From the NCBI RefSeq assembly GCF_963668165.1, contig NZ_OY764212.1:248001-312000 (forward strand): DNA of 64,000 bases, in the 5' to 3' direction. Under the pieces are notes generated by a model. It did no database searches. It was not told the origin of the DNA and saw nothing but the letters and a program-made list of their open reading frames with translations. Every line of letters starts with the position of its first letter. The stretch's first letter is position 1. This DNA is from Marispirochaeta sp. (GTDB taxonomy: Bacteria; Spirochaetota; Spirochaetia; JC444; Marispirochaetaceae). The position numbers were made by a program, and so were the translations under genes. This document shows, piece by piece, positions 25,551 to 32,800 of the stretch.

Positions 25551-26027
25551 ATGGATAAAAGTAGACCAACCCTAAATGACCTGCCGAAACTCCCCCTCGA
25601 ATCCATATTGACAGAAAGATCCGTTCTTGCTGTTGGTAACGATATTGTAGAAGTACCGAGAATACGATCTCTCCTTGCACAGTCCAGTGAAAGATTCATG
25701 AAGCGCTGCTTTACATCAGGGGAAATCCGGGACTGCCAGGGAAAAGCACATCCTGCGGTTCATTTTGCCGGCCGCTGGGCGGCTAAGGAGGCGGTTTTCA
25801 AGGCACTCAAGCTGCAGTGGGACCGGGCCTTCAGCTGGAAAGAGATAGAAATCTGCGGCGGTCCGGACCATTCCCCGGGGGTGTTGCTTTCCCGGGAAAT
25901 CCGGAGCGGGTATCCGGAAAATCAGGTACCGGATATACTCCTGTCGATCTCCCATTGCGATGAATACGCATTTGCCATTGCTCTGGCGGTAGGCCGGGGA
26001 ACAAGTCAATCACGTGTAAAGAGGTAA
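25551..26027 (+). CDS. acpS: Holo-[acyl-carrier-protein] synthase
   Basis: A 158-residue AcpS-type phosphopantetheinyl transferase that converts apo-ACP to holo-ACP using CoA. The two metal/CoA motifs are seen: VGNDIVEVPRI near residue 28 and GRWAAKEAVFKAL near 74. SISHCDEYA closes the fold. The N-terminus is about 25 residues longer than a typical AcpS. It is followed three bases later by an adenylate ligase. A Sfp-type enzyme is also encoded in the locus, so carrier-protein activation is doubly provided. Confidence 0.88.
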   Translation: MDKSRPTLNDLPKLPLESILTERSVLAVGNDIVEVPRIRSLLAQSSERFMKRCFTSGEIRDCQGKAHPAVHFAGRWAAKEAVFKALKLQWDRAFSWKEIEICGGPDHSPGVLLSREIRSGYPENQVPDILLSISHCDEYAFAIALAVGRGTSQSRVKR

Positions 26028-26030
26028 GCC

Positions 26031-27578
26031 ATGCTGGTGCATACACTACTGGAACAGTCATGCAGGAATTATCCCGAAAAGGAGGCCCTCTGGTTCCGGG
26101 GCAGCTGGATGATCTACCGGGAAATAGAGGACCAGGCCAACCGGATCGGACAGTTCCTGGTAAACGAGGGGCTGACGCGGGGAGACCGGGTTGTGCTGCT
26201 GCTGGAAAACTCCTTTGCCTTTGTCTGCGCCTATTTCGGCATACTTAAGGCAGGCGGCGTGGTCGTAGGGCTGAATACGGAAATAACCGCCGAGGATCTG
26301 GAGTACCTGGTGGTCAATTCCGATGCCGGGTTTCTCTTTATTGACGAGAACCGCCTGCACCTGTTCGAGGCGGTGCGGAAGAATCTTGCCGGGCTTAAGA
26401 GGGTAGTCCTTAACGGCGTTTCGGATGTCCCGGCCGGGTTCGCTGCGGTTCCCTTGTCTTTAGTGCTGGAAAAGAGTTCCCCCGAGCCTCCCGATGTGTG
26501 GGTAATCGACCTGGATCTGGCGGAGATTGTCTACACTTCCGGCAGTACCGGGGTACCCAAAGGGGTCATGCTTACCCACCTGAACCTTGTAAGCAACATG
26601 CGGTCCATTGTTGAGTATTTCAGCCTTACTCCGGAAGACAGGATGATGGTGATCCTCCCGTTTACCTATATCTACGGCAAGTCCCTGCTCCTCTCTCATG
26701 TTATGATCGGGGGGTCCCTGGTAATAGACAACCGCTTTACCTTTCCTAATTCAATCCTTGAGACCATGAGAAAGACATCCGTGACAGGTTTTGCCGGGGT
26801 TCCGTCCACCTATTCTATCCTCCTGAGCCGCTCCAGCCTGCGCAAGCAGGAGTTCCCCTCCCTGCGTTACGTTTCACAGGCCGGGGGCCATATGGCGGTC
26901 TCTCTGGCAAAGGAGGTTAAAGAGGCCTTCAGTCCCGCTGAACTCTGGGTAATGTACGGGGCCACCGAGGCCGCTCCACGGCTCTCCTATCTGCATCCCT
27001 CCATGCTTGATGCCAAGCTCGGTTCAATCGGTACACCGGTGCCCAATGTTGACCTGTTTGTCGCCGATGAAGAGGGAAAACCTCTTGCCACAGGGGAGGA
27101 GGGGGAGATCGTGGCCCGGGGTTCGAACATCATGAAGGGCTACTGGAAGGACCCGGACGGTACGGCGGAAGTGCTGAAAAACGGACTCTATTTTACCGGG
27201 GATCTGGGAAAGGCTGACGATGACGGGTACATCTTTATTGTGGGACGTAAAAAGGACATCATCAAGGTAAAAGGATTCAGGGTCAGTGCCAAGGAGATCG
27301 AGGAGCGGCTGCTGGAGCTGGACGGAGTAATCGAGGCTGCGGTTATCGGGGTTCCCGATCCGGTCCTGGGGGAGGCCGTAAAGGCTTTTGTTGTTCTGCA
27401 GGAAGCATCCAGCCTCGACGAGCAGGAGGTCCTCAGACGTTTACAGCCTCACTTAAGCGCCTTTAAACTGCCGAAGCAGATCGAGTTCAGAAAGGAGCTG
27501 CCGAAGAACAAATCGGGCAAGATTATGAAGTCCCTTCTGTCTGCCGCTGAAGCAGAAGGGTCGAAAGCACGGCAGTAA
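26031..27578 (+). CDS. AMP-dependent acyl/adenylate ligase
   Basis: A 515-residue adenylate-forming enzyme. It has the P-loop VYTSGSTGVPKG near residue 170, the MYGATEAAP motif near 305, the FTGDLG hinge near 390 and the acyl-transfer lysine in PKNKSGKIMKS near 500. It has no carrier domain, and the amino-acid-binding Asp of NRPS A domains is absent. A carboxylic acid, such as a fatty or aryl acid, is the likely substrate. It could load the first carrier domain of the NRPS, which has no A domain of its own, or an ACP. Its 3' end overlaps the convergent asparagine synthetase gene by 56 bases. Confidence 0.82.
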   Translation: MLVHTLLEQSCRNYPEKEALWFRGSWMIYREIEDQANRIGQFLVNEGLTRGDRVVLLLENSFAFVCAYFGILKAGGVVVGLNTEITAEDLEYLVVNSDAGFLFIDENRLHLFEAVRKNLAGLKRVVLNGVSDVPAGFAAVPLSLVLEKSSPEPPDVWVIDLDLAEIVYTSGSTGVPKGVMLTHLNLVSNMRSIVEYFSLTPEDRMMVILPFTYIYGKSLLLSHVMIGGSLVIDNRFTFPNSILETMRKTSVTGFAGVPSTYSILLSRSSLRKQEFPSLRYVSQAGGHMAVSLAKEVKEAFSPAELWVMYGATEAAPRLSYLHPSMLDAKLGSIGTPVPNVDLFVADEEGKPLATGEEGEIVARGSNIMKGYWKDPDGTAEVLKNGLYFTGDLGKADDDGYIFIVGRKKDIIKVKGFRVSAKEIEERLLELDGVIEAAVIGVPDPVLGEAVKAFVVLQEASSLDEQEVLRRLQPHLSAFKLPKQIEFRKELPKNKSGKIMKSLLSAAEAEGSKARQ

Positions 27579-29457
27579 CGGCCATATTGTCGAAGTTGCT
27601 CATTCCCTGACCTTTTTTCCGCCGGCATTTTTGCATAAGGTTTTCAACAGCCTGGGGATTGAAGAGCCCGGAGTTCCGCACATTCCGCGGCTCGGTAATA
27701 TCCCGCAGCCATTCCGGTTCGCTTGAAAAAAAGCTCCCCGCATCCGGCGCCCTGTAGGGCTGCTTGGGCCGCCGGAGAATCTGCTGCGGTACAAGATCGC
27801 TGAAGGCGTATTTAAGCAGATACTTTTCATCCAGCCCCAGTATCTTGTAGCGCGGAGGAAGCTCCGCGGCCAGATCAATAAAATGTGGGTCTAAAAAGGG
27901 AAAACGCCCCTCTATGCCGTGAGCCATCAGCATCCGGTCTCCCTGAGAGGCAAGAAGATAGCCCGCGAGCAGTGTAGTTATCTCCAGCCACTGGGCCCGG
28001 GACAGGGGGTGCCGGTCCGCGGTGCCTGAGGGCATTCTGTTAAGCAGCTCCTCAGCCACCTGAAAACTTTCCATTTCCGTCTGAACATCGGGATGCAGCA
28101 GTCGCATTATCCCTGAGGCACTCTGCCAGCGGGGCCTGTGGGAGAGCGCCGGGTCCGTTGGGTCCAGGGACTGACTGAAAAAACTCCTCGCAAAGGCGGG
28201 GGCTGCCGCCGGGTTGCGCTGCAGCCAGGGGTAGAGGTGCCGGATTATCTCCGGACGCCTGGCGGATTCAGGATCCCTGGCAATAAAGGCCCGGACCAGG
28301 GCCTCCCGAAAGATATCGTACCCTCCGAGCATCTCATCAGAGCCTTCCCCGGTAACCACGACCTTGTACCCAGAGTCCCGCACAAAGCGGGAAAGCAGAA
28401 ACATGGGAGCCGGGGCGGTACGAAGCAGGGGTTTCTCCGCCTGCCGCACTACATCCGGAAAGACCTCCCCGATATCCTGCTTGCTTACGGTCAGGGTCTC
28501 ATGGTCGGTCCCCAGGCGTGATACCATCAGATCCTGGTATCCTCCCTCGTCGAACTCGGCATCGGCAAAACGCAGGGAAAAGGTCTTGATCCTGGTATCG
28601 GTAAACTGCCGGATAATGGCTGTGGTAACCGAGGAATCGATCCCCCCGGACAGATAGGCTGCCACCGGTACGTCGCTGCGGGTAAAGCGCAGCCTTGTGG
28701 CCTCTACCAGGGATTCCCGCAGACGCAGTGCGTATTCGGCGGCCGTACCGTCTTCGCCGATATCGTACCCGGGAAATTTCAGCTCCCAGTAGCAGCCCTC
28801 CTGTTCGGAGCTCTCGGTAAAGCGTATCCATCTGCCAGGGGGAAGTTCCCGGATGCCGCGGAAGACGCTTTGAGGCGCCACGGCGGTCCAGAAGGTAAAG
28901 CTCTCCGCCAGTCCCCGGGGATCCAGCTCCCGGGGGACCTCCGGGTCCTTGAACAGGGCCTTTGGCTCCGACGCAAAGAGAACCCGGCTTCCTGCCCGGG
29001 TAAAAACACTGGTAAAAAAAAGGGGTGCGATCCCCACCCGGTCACGGCAGAGGAGCAGCTCCTTTTTCTGCCTGTTCCAGATGGCAAAGGCCCACTGGCC
29101 GTTCATGCGTTCAAAAAAATCAGTACCGTACTCCTCGTAGCCGTGGAGGATTACCTCCGTATCGCTTGTGGTGCGGAAACGGTGGCCCCGGGCCAGGAGC
29201 TCTTCCCGCAGCTCGATGTAGTTGAAAATCTCCCCGTTGAAGCTGATCCAGACAGATTCGTCCTCGTTGCACATGGGCTGGTTGCCGGTAGAAAGGTCGA
29301 TTATCGAGAGCCGGGCGTGACCAAGGCCGATGCCTCTCTCCAGCCAGATACCCTGGTCTTCCGGTCCGCGGTGGCGTAAGGATGCGGTCATTGCTTCCAG
29401 GGTCTCCCGGCGCACAGGAGCACCGGAGGTATCAAAGATTCCGCAGATCCCGCACAT
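27523..29457 (-). CDS. Asparagine synthetase-like glutamine amidotransferase
   Basis: A 644-residue AsnB-type enzyme. After Met removal the glutaminase nucleophile Cys is N-terminal (MCGICG), with RHRGPEDQG and SFNGEIFNY following. The C-terminal synthase domain carries the PP-loop LSGGIDSS near residue 255. The frame is open to 29586, but this ATG creates the required N-terminal Cys and sits one base after the ACP-like stop, showing tight coupling. It amidates a carboxylate using glutamine. In this locus the substrate may be an acyl or peptidyl intermediate rather than aspartate. Confidence 0.85.
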   Translation of the reverse strand: MCGICGIFDTSGAPVRRETLEAMTASLRHRGPEDQGIWLERGIGLGHARLSIIDLSTGNQPMCNEDESVWISFNGEIFNYIELREELLARGHRFRTTSDTEVILHGYEEYGTDFFERMNGQWAFAIWNRQKKELLLCRDRVGIAPLFFTSVFTRAGSRVLFASEPKALFKDPEVPRELDPRGLAESFTFWTAVAPQSVFRGIRELPPGRWIRFTESSEQEGCYWELKFPGYDIGEDGTAAEYALRLRESLVEATRLRFTRSDVPVAAYLSGGIDSSVTTAIIRQFTDTRIKTFSLRFADAEFDEGGYQDLMVSRLGTDHETLTVSKQDIGEVFPDVVRQAEKPLLRTAPAPMFLLSRFVRDSGYKVVVTGEGSDEMLGGYDIFREALVRAFIARDPESARRPEIIRHLYPWLQRNPAAAPAFARSFFSQSLDPTDPALSHRPRWQSASGIMRLLHPDVQTEMESFQVAEELLNRMPSGTADRHPLSRAQWLEITTLLAGYLLASQGDRMLMAHGIEGRFPFLDPHFIDLAAELPPRYKILGLDEKYLLKYAFSDLVPQQILRRPKQPYRAPDAGSFFSSEPEWLRDITEPRNVRNSGLFNPQAVENLMQKCRRKKGQGMSNFDNMAVTAVLSTLLLQRQTEGTS

Positions 29458-29458
29458 A

Positions 29459-29668
29459 TCAGGATCCGCCCAGTTTATACGCCGTAAAGGCGACCAGATC
29501 GGCCGTCGGCCCCAGAAATGCCTCATCGATTTCCGATTCGTCCAGGCGTATACCGAAAACGTCTTCCAGGAACATGGCGGTTTCAAGGAGGTCCATACCG
29601 GGGTTGGCCCGGCTTTTCTGCATAACTCTGAGCTCTGTCAGGCGTTTTGCAATTTCTTCTTTTTCCAT
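29459..29668 (-). CDS. Acyl carrier protein-like protein lacking the phosphopantetheine serine
   Basis: A 69-residue, acidic, helical protein with the layout of an acyl carrier protein: a long helix, a loop, then LETAMFLEDVFGI as helix II. At the position of the DSL motif it reads GMDLLE, so Leu27 replaces the serine that carries phosphopantetheine; the codon is CTC. It therefore should not be an active carrier in the usual way. It is coupled to the downstream amidotransferase gene. A partner-binding or scaffold role is possible. The start has a weak ribosome site. Confidence 0.7.
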   Translation of the reverse strand: MEKEEIAKRLTELRVMQKSRANPGMDLLETAMFLEDVFGIRLDESEIDEAFLGPTADLVAFTAYKLGGS

Positions 29669-29787
29669 GTTACAAAAACTATATCATAGGATCAATTTTT
29701 TGACAGATATTTTGCTCTTCCTGCAACAGTCCTTCAGTGACTGTGGTGTCAGCCGTATACATCTGTTTCTGTATCGTGAAAAACGGA

Positions 29788-29816
29788 TTGAATAATTGCA
29801 TTTCCTGTACTACCAT
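29788..29816 (+). promoter_or_regulatory. Putative NRPS promoter
   Basis: TTGAAT (29788-29793), a 17-base spacer and TACCAT (29811-29816). The predicted start of transcription falls at the left edge of the palindrome at 29821. Confidence 0.4.
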
Positions 29817-29820
29817 TTTG

Positions 29821-29835
29821 AATTGTCAGACAATT
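29821..29835. promoter_or_regulatory. Perfect 15-base palindrome, possible operator
   Basis: AATTGTCAGACAATT has seven-base arms around one central base. The TTGT-N3-ACAA pattern resembles operators of FadR/GntR-family repressors. Its position at the predicted NRPS transcription start fits repression. No GntR-type gene is in the window. Confidence 0.5.
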
Positions 29836-29847
29836 TAGCAACGCGCA

Positions 29848-29866
29848 GCCGGTTTTTACAGCCGGC
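29848..29866 (+). promoter_or_regulatory. Hairpin adjoining the NRPS ribosome binding site
   Basis: GCCGG and CCGGC form a five-pair GC-only stem with a nine-base loop; AGGAG begins on the next base (29867-29871), before the GTG start. Such placement may tune translation of the NRPS. Confidence 0.35.
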
Positions 29867-29877
29867 AGGAGAAAAAA

Positions 29878-32800
29878 GTGGGCCCCCCTTTCAGGATGAA
29901 GAATTACAGTTTATCCTACGCTCAATTGTCTCTCTGGTACGAAATTCTGTATAGCCCCGGAGAGAATTCCTATCTTTTCTTCGCACGGATTCGTTCCCGT
30001 GTTCCTTTTTCTTCAGAAAGACTTGAACACACTATACGCAGGATTGTGCAGCGCCATCCACAGCTTTTGATGCGGCTGCAAACCGGCGGGTCCTCGGTAC
30101 ACCAGACCTACGGGGATTTTTCCGGCGTCAGGACCTGTTCCGGTGATTGGAATCCTGAGTCAGGGAGTCCCATCCGTTTTTCCCTGGATGATGCTCCGCT
30201 TTTTTCGGTTTCCCTCGTGCAGGAACAGGGGCAAAATCAAGGGCAGGAAAATACGGATCTTATTCTCTCCTGGCATCATCTGGTGGGGGATGCCTGGTCC
30301 TTTGGAGTTCTCTTTAATGACTTTATAAAAATGTATTATGAAGACAGGGAGCTTCCGCCGATTCCCGTGAACTATGGTGATTTTGTCCGTTTTCAGGAAG
30401 AGTGGATCGCGGGACCGGAAGGTCGCAGGGGAGCGGAGTACTGGGAAAATGAGCTGCGGAACCTTGTTCCACTACGGGATCTTTGTTCTGTTTCTGCTCA
30501 GAAGGAAGTAAGAAATTCAAAGATTGCCGTCCGGCGCATACCGGTTTCTTTCGGATTAAACAGGAAGTTTACCCCTTTTGAATATGTTCTGGCTGCCTGG
30601 TGCACAGTCCTGTCCGATTACACCGGAAGAAGTGACCTTCCTGTTCTGGTACCCTTTCACGGTCGCCCAAAGGGTGATTTTTATAAGGTGGTTGGCCACT
30701 TTGTGAATCCATCGCTTATTCGGGTCTGTTTCGACGGCCTGGAAACCTTTACCGATCTGCTTGGGCAGGTACGGCGGAAGATCAACAATGCACTGAAATG
30801 GCAGATGTATCCTTTTCTTCTTGTTGCCGACTCTTTTACGTCCTTCGGAGGCAACGGTTCTGCCCCCTTTACCGAAGCCTTCTGCGGTATGGTGCGCCTT
30901 CCCCGGGGCTTGCCTGTCGCGGATGAGGCAACAGGCAGTCCGCTGAAGCTCATGGATATCCGGCAGACGGGTAATCCCCGACAGCTCTGCCTTGATCTGT
31001 GTGAGGGAAACGGCTCATACTACCTGGAAATTCGCTACCCGGAGGATCTGTGGGATACCGGCAGCATCGATACCTTGTCTGCTCTTCTGGCAAAGATTAT
31101 CCGGGCAGCAGTAAAGAATCCGGGAATCGGGATTTCCGATCTGCCGCATATGTTCCGGAGCCGCCGGTTTAAAAACCGCACACCCGCTGCAGAAATTCGT
31201 CAAAAATCCGAAGCAGTCGTCCGTAAGTACGCGGCCCCTGCCACTGCGACCGAGGAATCGCTGCTTGAAATATGGCAGGAGGTCCTGAGCTGCAGTACAA
31301 TCGGGGCAGATGAGAACTTCTTTTCCTTGGGGGGCCACTCCCTGAGCGCCACCCAGGTAATGACCCGGGTTCTCGAGGAGTTCAAAGTCAGTCTTCCTCT
31401 GGGAACCCTCTTTCGGGAAAAGACAGTACGTGCCCTGGCACGCTGTATTGATAATGAAAAGCAAAGCTTCCGGCGAATCCCGGTTTACCTTTCTGCAGCT
31501 GTTCCCCCGGGGAAGCAGATCCCTCTCTCTTTTTCCCAGGAACGGATGTGGTTTATCCACCAGTTGGAACCGGAAAGCGCTGCCTACAACATCCATGTTG
31601 CCCTGCGTCTTCGCGGTCCTCTGGACAAGAACAGGCTCAGCGAGGCTTTCCGCTTACTGCAGGAGCGGCACGAAATCCTGAGGACAACATTCCACGACAA
31701 CGAGGGGACCCCTTTTCAGGTTGTGCATGCCGTACCGCTGTCATCGCTCTTGACTCTCTCTCTGAATGATCTTTCCGGCGAAACAGCAGACCGAAAAATC
31801 AGTCTGGCCAGAGAAATTGCCGAAACCGAAGCTGCTTTCTGCTTTAACCTGCAGCAGGGGCCGCTTATCAGAATGTCGGTACTGCAAACAGGGGAGAACG
31901 ATCACATTCTGATGCTGAACCTCCACCACATAATTGGGGATCAGTGGTCTCTGGGGGTTATTTCCCGGGAACTGACGGCTCTGTACACAGGAGAAAAACC
32001 CGCGCCGCTCCGGCTGCAATACCGGGATTTTATTTTTTGGCAACGGGAGGAATATCAGAAAGACAGGTGGGAAGAGGACCTGCAGTACTGGAAGTCCGCT
32101 TTGCAGTCGATGCCGATCATGGAACTCCCGACGGACTATCCCCGGCCGCCGGTGCAGACCTACCGGGGCGGTACTGCGCGAACCGCCTTAACTGATGTTC
32201 AGCAGTATAAGATCCGGAGCCTTGCTCTGGAGATGAATGTTACACCCTATATGCTGATGCTCTCTGTTTTTGCTGTTCTGCTGAGGCGGCTCAGTGAAAG
32301 TGAAGAAATTCCCATCGGAACACCAGTGGCCAACAGAATGCTCCCGGCTTTTGAAGAACTGATCGGAACCTTTGTTAACACTCTGGTCCTGCGAATACCC
32401 GTGAATGAAGACCAGACTTTTGCCGGATTCCTTGTCAGAGTACGGGAGATAGTTCTGGAAGCCTTTGAGCGCCAGAATTATCCCTTTGAAAAGCTGGTGG
32501 AGGTCCTGAACCCCGAACGGGACACCAGCAGGCTGCCCCTGGCTCAGGTTCTCTTTAATATGGTGAACACACCCCAGGATTCTGCTTTTGATGATGAGTT
32601 GGACTGGGAACTCTTTCCCCTTGAACACGGAGGTGTCCAGTTTGACATTACCCTCAGCATTGATCTGGAGATAAGCGGGGAAATCCAGCTTCAGTTTAAC
32701 GAAGATCTCTTTTTACGGGAGACGGGGGAGCGGTTTCTCCTGATGTACCGGACTCTTCTCGGGGCTGCCCTGGAGGAACCGGAAATCTGCCTGACGGATC

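Larger units (their letters stand above)
29669..29877. promoter_or_regulatory. Divergent control region of the ACP-like/asnB and NRPS genes
   Basis: This 209-base region separates two divergent units. It contains an inverted repeat ACAGTC/GACTGT at 29726-29744, the NRPS promoter, a 15-base palindrome at 29821-29835 and a hairpin touching the NRPS ribosome site. A degenerate copy of the AGTACTAGT motif core (GTACTA) is at 29807-29812. Confidence 0.5.
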
